DNA from: Apostichopus japonicus
Taxonomy: Eukaryota > Echinodermata > Holothuroidea > Aspidochirotida > Stichopodidae
NCBI RefSeq assembly: GCF_037975245.1
Contig: NC_092571.1
Location: 18,314,917-18,374,916 of the forward strand
Length of the DNA: 60,000 bases
Reading direction: 5' to 3'
Shown: one piece after another, positions 1 to 12,487 of the stretch
Layout of the letters: each line of letters starts with the position of its first letter
How positions within the stretch are numbered: position 1 is the first letter of the stretch
The notes under the pieces: generated by a model
Told to the model about the DNA's origin: nothing
Database searches by the model: none
Seen by the model: only the letters and a program-made list of their open reading frames with translations
Position numbers and translations under genes: made by a program

Positions 1-3000
1 TTCTTTCTCGTCTCTTTCGTTACATCTTCAAGCGTTCCCTGGAGAACCCCTATAGAGCTTGTACCAAAACCTGGTCTCCCTCTTCCATCATTTTTTGACA
101 AGTCCTCCTATAAACCAGAAGACAGTAACGTCACTTTAGTTTTATTTTTCATAAAAGAATTTAATTTCAAAACTTGTAGATGATGCATTGATACTGTAGG
201 GAAACCTGAAGCTCATGGGGCCATGCCGTTCATTTGCCTTCCGTTCGAGTTTTCAATCTTAGGAAGACTAGTATTTTTCTTCTTCTTCTTTTGCTTCATT
301 CGTTTCTATAAATGATTTTCTCTGCCTATATATATGTGTTTGATCCAGAGGTAATATGAAACTAGTACGAGTCTAAGTTTATACGATTTGAGAAAGGTTT
401 TGCCAACATTGATTTTTATTCATTATGTTTATTGCGGAAGCAAATCCTATATCTTTGTAAGACAGAATTCTTAGTGAAACAGAACGGCGCAAATAAGTTA
501 AGAAAACTCTTGTTCCGTTGATAGGGGTGGGGAGAGGGGAGGGGGGGATATACTACTTTAAAAGTCGTGTCTGGGTGCTTCACTTTTTGTAAATCTGTGA
601 TGTCGTAGTGCCACTAGGATTTGAAACCTTTTCACTTTTCTGTTTCATAAGTTTCAAGAGTAAGATGTTAACAGTTTGGCTTTAATTAGGTCATGTAAAG
701 AGGATCAATATTTTAGATTGAGCATTTGCAAAACCGATCTGCGTTATACAGTAATCGATGGAACACAATGTTAACGAACTTATTTCACTGGGTGGGGGGG
801 GGGGCTGATGAGGAAGATTTACTAGACTCTAAAGCGGTGTGCTTTTTACTTTCGATGACAAAGTTTATATGAATAAAAAAAATATTTTATTAGGACTGTA
901 GTCATACTTTTTAAGAAAAGTCACTCTGGAAAGAACCTGAGCACGGGAAACCAAACGAACCGACTGATCCGTTCTCAACCCCAGTCCCCTTGCATCAAGA
1001 CTCTGACTGTGTGATCATCGTCAGGTGTGTATCACGATTCCCGAGCTAAAAGGGGAACATAATACTACACATGATCTTAGTTCAAAATAACTATACTCAT
1101 TAAGTGCGGTGCAAGCGTGATCCATGTAAACAGTAATTACGTGCTGGTTTGTGGTTAGACTTAGAAGAAAATATATATATACACATACGTGTAGCCTATG
1201 ATAACACTCTGTACTAACATACAAACGGTAGCACTCTTGCCAGTTATCTATAGCCTATACATGTCTATATAAACAACAGTGATAAAGCACTTTTAAAGTG
1301 TCAAGGGTTTTACTATTGGTTCCATAATGCGATCTGATATTTAATACAATTAGTTTCAAAGAACGAGATTTTCTTTTAACAACCAGGGTTAACGCTGCGA
1401 TAATCCTATTCAGCTTGACCAATTGTGTACCTTATTATAAATGAGGTAACTGTGGACCGATTGCTTCACCGAGTTAACGGGGTAATCTCCGAATAGCTGT
1501 ATAGCCCTATATATTGCAAATTCAGATTGTTGGTCCTTTGTTTGGCCTTTTCATTCGCACGCCGGGATATGAGCTGATGCATGTGTGGACACGGAGAAGG
1601 TCGAAGTGGGTCAAAATATTTTGCATAGGCCTACATAAAATTAACTGTTTAGTTGTGAAAACAGCTCAAAGAGCTTTAGCGGAAGAAATGTAAAATTGTT
1701 CCACATGACATGGGTATGCTATATTTCAAATGATGCGCGGGACCGGATGGTGTGTTTGAGTGGGGGGGGGGGGGAGGGGGAGTTTCCGACGTCCACTAGA
1801 TGCAAGAGACGCAATACATTGTTTTTATCGGAAGAAAATATTAGCCATAAAAAGATGGCATTAAAAAATCTGAAGTCGAAAAAAAAAATCTTGTTAAATT
1901 TCCAACCCAATTTCATCTAACAGTAGGACCAAGATGTTCTGATTACATCTCTTGACTTTCTGTAGATTTGTAAATGATTGTGTGAATGATTGAATGTGGC
2001 ATCCCGGAACATATTATGAAGTACAATATGGGGTCCACGGTAGCCTGTACGTTATCACATTATCGAGAGTAGGCTTGGCCAAGTCGTTTGCAATACTCTT
2101 CTTCTCGCATGCAAACTGTACATTTCCCAGAGTCCGTTTCTGCAAGCACTAATGTGCTTGCCCACTGCATTTTACATGCCCAGGATCTGTCCGATAAAAA
2201 ACTAGCTAGTATCAATCGAAAGCGTTGCAGGGGATGTTCTCTGGGCAGTATAGCAGATAGATACGCGAAAATAGCTTTGTGAAAAAGAAAGGTACACTAC
2301 GCTGTTCGTACGATGGTCTTAGCAAGACTACATCGAGAGCCATATCTGTACCCGGTAACAATCATGTCTCCGCCCCACCCGCCCGCCCAACCACCCCCCA
2401 CCTACAATTATCCGAAAGAGAGTGAAAGAAAAAGGTTTAAATTTGGCCCGCATTAGCGAATGGGGAAATGAAATTCCTCGCTATCTACTGAAATATAATA
2501 CAGCGTCTTCTTATAAATATGTTAGAGACTCATCTGAAGCCTAATTGGCACTGAACTTTGAACTAGATATAACCTGTAATGTTCCTTTTACAGCTTTGCG
2601 GCAGCTTGTATTGTCACGCTACACGCAACGACAAACAACACCAAACTGTTGTTATCAAAACAAACTAATTTCTATGGAAGTTGTGGCTACTTGAAGAAAA
2701 AAGAGGAAATTATAACTTTTGTGGTTCACCTATTTACATATTTTTTATGTGTCATGCTCCGAAAAACTTGAATAAAACCACAGGACAAATTATACCCCTG
2801 ACCAGTTTGATATGTAGAGAGAGACCTTATGTAATTTCACTAGTTGACTTTATGCAATCGAATCTGGTTTTTGAACTCTGTATGGTGAGCCAAATCGGCT
2901 AACCAAAGTTGATTCAGTGCTCAGAGGCAGGGCGCAACCGCGTGTACCGCTGGGGAGGGAGTGGCCCACCCAACCCCACAGAAAATTATACATTTTTATT

Positions 3001-6000
3001 CTACAGTGCTTAAACAATGTAACATGTATAACGTTAACCTGCAACATTTTGCATCGAAACACCTCCAATTTTTTTCTCTCAAAATGTCTTAAACGAGAAA
3101 GGCCACACCTCCCCTTAGATCCCTCCCTAAGCGACATACATCCCCAGTATAAAAAATGGTGCTGGTGGTGGGGGGGGGGGAGCTCCTAGTAAAAAAGTTG
3201 TGGTTGAGGAGGAGGGAGCTCTCTAGGCAGGAGGTGTGCGAGAGGGTGATTGCAAACTAAAAGTGTTTTTTTTTTTCATTTCACCCTTACGTAGAAATCA
3301 TAGTGCCTTTGTATAGGTACTGAAATCTGAGGGGGAGCATTATAGGTTCGTCTCGTCTTTCATTCGATTCAGTGGATTATTAATTCTACTGTGCCACCTC
3401 CTTCTAAGATATCTTACTTGTGAGGTATTTGGGTTCGTTTATAAGTTAGACGTTTTCGAAATATTTACGCTCGTCCGACTTGGGTGCAATTATCTCGATC
3501 CATATTGAAAGCGGGTTAAGAAATAATGGAATACACTGCATTGTGCTATGCAAGTGTTGGAGACATGGGCTTATATGTCAAGTAGTGCAACCGGGATTTT
3601 CTCGAGAATTTAAACATCCATCCTTAAGTTTTTTTTAACTTTGTTGCCAACCATATATAAAGTTGGACAAATACATATCTGTTTCTATGGTTATAACACA
3701 CTAACAATTCATTTTTAAGCACTTCTGTACTTGCGATATGAATAAAGAAGACTTTTCAGCTGATTTAATATGACCGTAAATGAGAAACTCTATTTGCTCG
3801 ACGGGCTTTGGCACTTCACGTCGACTTTCTCGGTATTTAATGACGCTCTCCTAGCTGAAAATTATTTTGAATGTAACTCTCTTCAATGAACTTCTCTGCA
3901 TTTGTTAAAGGACGATGAACTGTGAGATTTCTGGAAAAGTTTCAAAACAGTAATTATGTTAGAGTCCCTGAGAAGCATGCATGGCAACTAGGTTTTAAGA
4001 AGAGGGATCAAAAAGGGCGGTACAGCCACGATGCACGGGGTCTATTTAGGGGCGCCGGAGAAAATGTGAAAATATGTGATAAAGAAAAGTGTATTTGAAT
4101 TTTCATAATATAGGCAATAAATAAAACGAAGGAGTGCCAAGACGGAGGCCCGATGACAAAACTGATATTGAAATGAGGTTTCAACTTTAAAGTGTCACAT
4201 TTGGATAAAAATCTTCTCAAACAACCATATAGGACTGTCTCTAAATACACTGAATTTAGGTTTCCAAATATAGATGTGCGCAACAGTGTAGTGCCTAAAC
4301 TAACTTCGAGTGTCACATTTTCTCCCGACGGAGATATTATTTCAAACAGTCATATCAGACTATGAAGTAAGATTTTCAAAATCTTCCAACTTACTGGAAG
4401 AGTTAGAACAGTTCGTCTCCCCCTTTTTTTTAGGAGTGTTACGTAATCCACCACCGAGATACACCTTTAAAACAACCAAATCTAAAAGAAAGAAGTTAGA
4501 AGCAGGATTTTGAAAACGAGGTTTCCAAGGCCAGATGTCTTCAGCAGTCTTACATTTCCTTTAGAGTGTCACATTATCTGTCACACACACATTCCTTTAA
4601 ACAACCATATTTCGACTATCCCTTTAAAGACATTTATGTGACAGATCTTTGTTTGCATCGTAAACAAATCTTAACGATTCTGTTAAATCCGTAACTGGCT
4701 CTGACAGTCTTGTTGATGTTTCGTTATGATCAAAGATTTTAACTCAAAACTATTTCACAGATTTCGTTCTCAATCAGCATCTCAATAATCCACAATAATT
4801 CATGTTTTGGAGTCTCCTTACTATCTTTTGGAGATATCTTTTTAATAATAACATCGAGTTGAATATACGTCGTCGCTGGATGGAGTTAAAAGCAATCTAT
4901 TTTCAACATTGAGATAACAACTATAGGATTATCGATGCCACTATACCATTACCAACAACTTTTCGGTTTTTTAGTTTTATGTTTTTATTATTTTGAAAGT
5001 AATTGGACTTTTTGACGTAAGCACGTGACTAAATAAAAACATGCAAAGTTATTTAGCTTATAACTTACTCCAATTTGTCACATACTTGAGAAATTCGTGT
5101 GTGTCTTTTTCATGAAACGAGTGTCCCCTCGGGTCTGAATGTTCAAAATTGTTTATAATGTAATAAAAGTGTGTGGCATATGGTATTTGTTAGAAATTAT
5201 GAAGTTATATGATTTATCGTTGAAATACGTTTTGGAATCCAGCTGCAAAGTGATGATCGAAATGAGAAATATTGTAAATTATTGAATTAACATTCTAAAT
5301 ATTGACAATATTTAAAGATGAAATCATTTTAAAAATGGGATGTTTCGGAAACTTAAAACTCATGAAGAACGAATGCCCTATACACGGTAAATTGTCCAAT
5401 TTTGCCAAGATGGAAACGTATTACCACCGACGGGTTTGCGTGTAAAGCCATATTTGACCGGAAATAAAATGAAAGACTGGTATTTGTGTCATTTCTGGTG
5501 TAAATTCAAAACCGAATTCAACACCGCCAAGTTAAATCCAAAATTTAAAAAAACAGCTGAGTTCCAACCATTTTTTATTCACATTTCAAGAGTGTGTCAT
5601 ATATGTTTAAGGTTAGTTTTGTGTGAAGTTTGTGTTTTCCTATACCATACCCAATCCAGTATCCCTTGTTAAATGTCCCAGTGTGTACATACAATATATA
5701 TATATCGACATTGACGAGGGTTGTGAAACTTATATTGTACTCCGGTCGGACGAGAGGGGGTTAGCGGAAAAAAGCCCCGTATGCCGGAGTCAATTTGGAG
5801 TGGCGGGGGGGGGGTGACGGAGTGGGAATATCTATAAAGATTGTAAAAGCAAAATAATGAGGGGAGGGGCGTGGGAGGGAGGGGAGGGCGGGGGAGGGGC
5901 AGAGGCATGTCTCCCGATGCCTCTGTTTGTACGAGCAATGTAGTTATCTTCACAATGCTTTAGCTTGGAAGAGTGTAACCTGAATCAGGGAGTTGGGCCT

Positions 6001-9000
6001 AACAACTCCTTTCGTGGATTTGCTTTACGGTGGGTGCTTGATAGACTTGGCATTTTGGGGTGATTGGCCGGGTGAGTATAGATCGTCCAGATTCGATATA
6101 GCAGTTAAAGATGATACAAATAACCAGTATATACCATATAAGTTGATACAAAAACGTTATACTATATTGACTTAAAAATAAAACAGGTGCATCATTTACA
6201 TAACAATATAACAAAAGCATACTTAAATAATAAACAAGCTACAATAAGTGATGTTCTTTCCTGTACACCAAAGCCGTACAGTTTCGTTATATATACTTGA
6301 TTGAAATCCAACAGGAAAACATGAATAGGCTATCATACCAGGTCAATTTTCTTTCATCACAGTACCGTTTGGCAACTTTCCTAAGCTAAATCCTCTTAGG
6401 CATGCTATTATATCACGGTTCCATTGTCGGTGGACAATACTAGATGGTGTGGGGGTGGGGGTGTGTAGCTTAACTGGAAATAGTCCAAATGCGTATATTA
6501 AGATATCGTTACACGTACACAACGGTATTAAGTATATACACCGAAAGCGCATGTTATTATAAGAGTTAGAAGTGACAATAAACCGTCGTGATTGTTCCAA
6601 ATACTTCATGAACTCAAACTGAATGTTGAAAGCACTTCAGCTAATAAGATTACAAGAGGTACGAAGTCCGAAGGAGTGGGGTATTTTAATCGCCCCTCTT
6701 TGGAGGATACTTATGTAGGGTACAAGTATAATTGGTTTTTACAAAGGATACCGAATTGACAGTTCAGATTGCTATGCACACAGGCTTGATAACCGTACGG
6801 TTCAGTACTGGAATGCTGGGGTATACTCTTGAAGAGGCTTGGTCGAAGACTTTTTTTAATTGGTGATTTGTTTTTGTGATTCAATAGATTCACGTGACAT
6901 TGGTTTCGAGTAAAATAGCCCAATCTATCAATCGTTGGAATTTTACTGCGGCTTTAGTTACTTGCCCGATCAGAGGTATGTCTTTTGGTGGAAATAATTT
7001 TCAATAGGCCTATGTCTAAATATTCTGCTTATGTGTCAAGTATAAAGTGAGCATTTAAGACAGAAATGTATCGGTTCGATGATTTGTTGCGAACTTTAAT
7101 TACAATATAAGGGCGGTATGTGTGGGTGTGTATGTCTGTGTTCGACAGCAATATGTACACATTTCACGGGGTGTCACAATTACGTCATACAGTGGTCAAA
7201 GCGTCTAAAACTTATTACACATATACCAGAGGTTGACATTGTATGTTCTTGAAAATTAAATAAATTAAATTGAATGAAAATGAAATGTTGATTGACGCTG
7301 AAACAAGAACTGGTAGAGGTCAAGAACTTTTGTAATTATAGCTAGTTTTAAATATAAATGTTTCACCTGCATGTATAATTTAGAGAGATTTTGATGTTTC
7401 GATTGTGAGACAGAGGAAGCAGAAATAGACAGCAAACATTCTTTCTGGCCTCACATTTGGCTTTTACAATCCCACCGCTGCCACCATCTTATTATTGATA
7501 TAATAAATCCTCAAAGAAAAAATGACGTATGTGGAATAAACACGGACGTTTTAACTGGTATAGAACTAAATTGTTCAAAACATATCTTTCTTCATTGTGT
7601 ACATGTTTTGCTCTTATCAAATCCCACTGCTGTCACCAGTCATTTAGTATGAAGTAGAAGAAAGGAACACGTGCTACTATCTTGCGATGCAATATACGTT
7701 TAATGAAGACCAAGAACAAGGAAAAGCAATTAAATTAAAAAAGGATAGCATAATACACTTGTTTGTCTATCCCATATTTATTCTTAACTTTCCCACTGAT
7801 TCAATCATGTAACAGCAGTAAACCCTGGTGCGTTATGAGACAAAGATACAGACCGAAATACAAGTTTATAATCTTACAAGAAGGACGGACTGTCTGAGCT
7901 GCAGGGGCCGAGTCAGTGAGACAAACTAAATAGATTTCCTGTTGATTTCTTTCCTCTGTTCCCTTTTAAACTGATGATGTGTCTACACAGGAAACTGACC
8001 GTTTTATTTCCCCGAATTTTCCGAAGCAGAGAGACACATTAAACTACCAAGGCGCTACTATAATGTCATACGCCACACTAATAGTAAAGGTATCATGCAT
8101 GATATTATGTCTCATAGTCATTTTGTCCTTCGTTCAACTGGAACCGTTTATGCCTTTCGTCCCCCTGTTGACACCTGCTTTTGCGTAAACACTAGCTCAG
8201 CGTAAAGCCTTTTATTGCACTTGATACGCCAAACTACTAACGACGTGAAATTATTTATACAGTAAAATGAGGCGCAGTTACATCTGATGCCAGCAGCTTT
8301 GATGACAAATGTGAATTTGTCAAACAGAGACACGCAGTTGTGACATCTCTGTGATAAAAATAATGTGTGTTCACCAACATTATATATATGTACACTTTAT
8401 CATTATCACATGGATAAGTGATATCAGCGCTTTAATCACCGATAAAATTTGGTAAAATTCATGATCACCTTAAAGTTTCGTGGAAAAAACAATGCAAACA
8501 CAACCAAAAGAAACATGGTTTTGTCTACAAGTTATTAATAAGTATGTCTGTGCTAATATAATGGGTACAATTGTCTGGCGGTAACCTTTGGCTATATGTT
8601 CGTCTGTTCTTGGACCTGCCAACCAAGTAACTCACCAGATCACTACTTTTGACTAAGGATCGTACGGTTATATATCCACGGACGATCTCAATAATGATCA
8701 GTAATAACACATTCGGTACAATTATGTAAATCTAATATTTAAGTGGTTCTATATATATTTATAGCATTTCACCAAAGTTGGACCATCACCATCATGACCT
8801 CCGGTGGACAATGTGTTGCCCGTGGGTTCAAAGGACCACATTTTTTTTTGCTGTATGAAGAGCTGTCTTTCATGCGGCATTGGTGGTAGTGATGGTGGTG
8901 TGGGGGAGGGGGGGGGCAGTAACTGCTTGATATCTGTATTTAGATTGATGTAGTTGTAACATTTAACATCATATCTATAAGTATAACCCTTTAACTATAC

Positions 9001-9192
9001 CCATTTAAATAGACCTCCGCACAGCGATGTGTAATAGAAAGGCCCAAATCTTCAGTAGACGTAATGAGCCATAGAAAATCGTACGCACGGACCTGGAATA
9101 TTAGTAATCAGCATAATCATATATACGGTATACATCCCCCTGTTGTTATTGCATTTACTGATGGCCTCTTATTATACTCTTTTTTTATTAAA

Positions 9193-9194
<2 letters not shown>
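1..9194. other. Gene-free flank, no supported coding sequence
   Basis: No reading frame here shows a recognisable domain, and none joins neighbours through consistent splice sites. The sequence is AT-rich, with isolated runs of G (near 794-804, 1761-1772, 3171-3180 and 5806-5813) and G-rich or C-rich patches (5857-5900, 2370-2400). I see no RNA gene. It may be intergenic, or a very long 5' intron of the gene starting near 30 kb; the sequence does not decide between these. Confidence 0.6.

Positions 9195-9254
<60 letters not shown>
9195..9254. repeat. (TA)n microsatellite
   Basis: An uninterrupted TA dinucleotide run of about 60 bases. It directly abuts the left end of the inverted-repeat element at 9256. 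The second copy of that element at 30.5 kb also sits beside TA-rich sequence, so the element may prefer or carry such sequence. Confidence 0.97.
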
Positions 9255-9255
<1 letters not shown>

Positions 9256-9261
<6 letters not shown>

Positions 9262-9592
9262 ATGAAAAACGTAATGAGTTGGAAAATCAAGAACAGTGAA
9301 AAAACTTTCAGCCTCCACCGGGATTCGAACCACGGGCCTTCCGCTCTGTACGCGGACACCCCAACCACTAGGCTATGGACGCTGATTGTATGTCCAGAGG
9401 TTCGAAACCGGTAAGGAAGATCGTAATTCCACTGTAGGCGCCTGTCACCTGTATCGAACAATACTAGTTCTGTTTTTGGTGACATATTTTGCCTTACTCT
9501 AGAGATCAAACATGATGGTTCGAATCCCGGTGGAGGCTGAAAGTTTTTTCACTGTTCTTGATTTTCCAACTCATTACGTTTTTCATTTATAT
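9256..9592 (-). mobile_element. Fold-back element with a tRNA-like core and 77-bp perfect inverted ends
   Basis: Positions 9256-9332 and 9516-9592 are exact reverse complements over 77 bases, separated by a 183-base spacer. The inner part of each arm carries TTCGAATCCCGGTGGAGG, a tRNA T-arm and acceptor-like sequence. On the minus strand, 9382 to 9311 reads as a tRNA-like unit. The spacer, but not the right arm, is shared with a second copy at 30537-30787. This suggests that the unit was first a tRNA-derived repeat and that the right arm is an inverted duplication of its tail. No transposase is present, so the element is non-autonomous. Reading frames across it are incidental. Confidence 0.85.
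9311..9382 (-). other. tRNA-like sequence (SINE-type promoter), probably not a functional tRNA
   Basis: Read on the minus strand, this 72-base stretch begins GCGTCCATAGCCTAGTGG, resembling an A box, and ends with GGTTCGAATCC, matching a B box, followed by CGGTGGAGGC. A possible anticodon stem TCCGC/GCGGA encloses the 7-base loop GTACAGA. The acceptor and T stems contain mismatches, and a diverged copy exists at 30585-30655, so a tRNA-derived repeat is more likely than a working tRNA gene. Confidence 0.65.
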
Positions 9593-9627
9593 ATAATCAT
9601 TTGCCTTTGTCGTTTACCTCCATTGCA

Positions 9628-9665
<38 letters not shown>

Positions 9666-12418
9666 TCCCATCATGTAGCCGTATACTATGTATAACCTAT
9701 TACTGCATATATGCTCAATGCAAACTTTTCATTCGTCTATTTACCCTTATCGTCTGATACCTGCTGAAACTGCAGGAACTCGTTGATCGAAGACTTAACT
9801 AAGTGATAATAACAGCTACAATTTTAATTTATTTATTTATTTCCTATCCTCTTCTTCTGTTTTCAAGCTTTGTAAATCCGCAAAATTCTCTTTCGGTAAA
9901 GGTACAGGTTGGAAATCAATATCAACCATATTTTTATGCCTATTTTATCTCTCACATCATGTCGTATTAATAATATTACTAATAATAATACCTTAATATT
10001 AAACAAGAGATAATTCAATATAACAAACACATCAGGAAATGAGTACTTCTCAAACCAGTTGGCATTGCTTGCAGCATGACTTGGGAGCTACATAAAGCTG
10101 TAAAAAAAACTCAGGGGGAAAAAAAGAGAACATTTTTTAAGCTTGTAATAAAAGACAGATATTCCGCCAAATTTTTACCCTGGATGTTGCCAAGTCCCCG
10201 GAGATTGTCATTCGACAAGAGTTTCGCAAATACGTACTCAGAAATTCAACGCCATTGGGTTTGTTTTACTTTCAGACTATAGATACTTTAGAACAGTCAA
10301 ACAGCACTTTGGCGGGAAAATGTCTAAAAGCCCCTTGGCAACCAATGACACGTCCTCATTTGCATACTTGGACAAGTTACCCCGAAGGTGGTGTGCCTAG
10401 ACCAAAGAAAGTGAGTGTAGTGTGAGGAAGGTCTGGATAATACAAGTGGTACTTACTCGTATAGTTAAAGTTTCTACTTACAGACGACATAAGAGACAAG
10501 AAAAAAATGTTCAAAATCTTTTTAAAGGGAGTCGACTTTATGAAAGGCAGAGTGTGATTCTATATCACGACATGACTGACAAAATGACGCAAACAAACAT
10601 GTCACGCTTATGAATATTCATGCAAATGTCATAATAGCTATTACTAGATATAGGTTGATGATAATATATGCAAATCAATTTATAACATTAATATTCATTT
10701 CAAGATATAGTCGATAGCAACCATTCGGATTAATTATAAATATGAAGAATGTTTTGAATAAAATCTGACACGTGTTGTCATGTTGTATATCTCCCCAAAT
10801 CCACTCTCAATTTTTTTGGACTCTTCGCGAACTCTCTTGTATACTTTGACAGTTTAAATTGTCAATTTTGTTAAACAAAGGAAACAAAAACATAATAAAC
10901 TCTTCAGTAAAAAGAGAATAAAAAAGTTAAGTTGTTTTCCATAAATGTTTACTCACGATGCTGGCGATCACACAAGTCGCTTTTGCGACACATTCATTCC
11001 TAAGATATTAATGACACTCACAAAGTTCGCCTTCAAACTTGTTAGATTTTATTTATTTATGATCAAAGATTCTCCTCTAATGTATTTCATTTTATACTTT
11101 TCTATAATATTTTACTACTATAATGTTTGTCGTACAAAATAATGTACAGTTCCTTTGGGGATTCGGATGTATTCTATACTTGACATTGACGTTAATCACG
11201 AAAATCTCTCCATTACTAAACAGCGTAATATTGACACCTGTTTATTATACATGCTGTATCTTAATCGTAATATATAAGACATCGAAAAATCCAAAAAAAA
11301 AAAACGAAAAAAAAAATCTTCCGCGCATGTTAAAGAAATAAATTCGTGATCAAATTAATCTTGTGCATACAACCAACTTCATGAGTGTGAAGAAAAATTT
11401 TTGTCATATAATGACGCAATGAAGGAGAGCTTTTAAAGCATCTTCGTTGACGACGTGATGGCTCGTCGCTTTCTCTGCCTCTCTTTCTCTCTCTTTCTCT
11501 CCCCACCTTCTAATTTGTCACGTGAAGAATGGAAGCCTCAAGCGCATAGAGATTGCTTCGACTATCCAAATAGCAAAGATATACCAACATACAACGCCGG
11601 ATGAGATGGCAGTGTTAGCGGTGAGAATGGATTAAGTTCTTACTCATCAGCGTGCATATGTATATAGGCCTATATATACACATATATATATCTACCACCG
11701 CGTAATGAAATTTGCAATAATCCAGGGATTTTCGTTTTCCTTTTTTTCTTCTTCTTCTTCTTCTTCTTCTTCGTCTTCATCTTTTAACTTTTCTGCTAGT
11801 ATGAAGCACTAAGTTGTGCTTGTCTTATAACGACAGTTTGACAGATGTTAATGCCCATGAATTTAGATTAATATCAAATTCATATGGGAGATTTACCGCC
11901 TCGACGTCATTATTTTTTTTCTTTATGGTGAACAACTTGCTTGAATCGCTCGACGTATAATCTCACTTCATTACCGCCACATATCTTAATTACGTTGTCA
12001 TCTATAGACAGAAAAAAAAGAAAAAAACAGGAATAGAGAAGAAGATGATGAATCATAAGCAAAAAGAATGATCGTGTCATGAAACTCTCTAGACTGTTCA
12101 TGCTTGTGCTATCTACGTAAGACGTCTTGAACTGCTCACACACGATAAAGTCGTGAACGTGTGCTCACATTATTTTTTTCCCAGAACTTTAAGGAAAGTT
12201 ATACCTCTTTCGGATTTTGTTCTTTGGCTAAGCGAATTACAAAGTAGCCTGGAAATACACATTTATGGGTAAGTATATAGTGTTCCGAACGTTATTATTA
12301 ATTAATGTAGCCCCATGCACTGGTCATATATGTATGTATGTTGTGGATAAATTGGATATGTATGTATGTTTGTATGTATGTATTTATATAGGCTATATAT
12401 ATATATATACACACACAC

Positions 12419-12421
<3 letters not shown>
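9593..12421. other. Gene-free stretch with small simple repeats
   Basis: It contains a (TA)n run at 9629-9662, A-rich segments near 11290-11320 and a (CTT)n run at about 11748-11777. No coding signal is seen. Confidence 0.6.
11745..11778. repeat. (CTT)n microsatellite
   Basis: About ten CTT units, with one interruption (CTTCGTCTTC) at the right end, in otherwise unremarkable AT-rich sequence. Confidence 0.93.

Positions 12422-12485
<64 letters not shown>
12422..12485. repeat. (TA)n microsatellite
   Basis: A TA run of about 64 bases, preceded at 12350-12420 by TATG/TGTA-rich and CA-rich sequence. Reading frames over it give only Ile-Tyr repeats and are not genes. Confidence 0.97.

Positions 12486-12487
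<2 letters not shown>

Noticed and set aside
9311-9382. Functional tRNA gene on the minus strand
   Set aside because: Stem mismatches, embedding in an inverted-repeat element and a diverged second copy indicate a tRNA-derived repeat.
9064-9509. Open frames with long Ile-Tyr repeats and the 130-codon minus-strand frame
   Set aside because: They run through a (TA)n microsatellite and the tRNA-like repeat; no domain and no supporting splice context.
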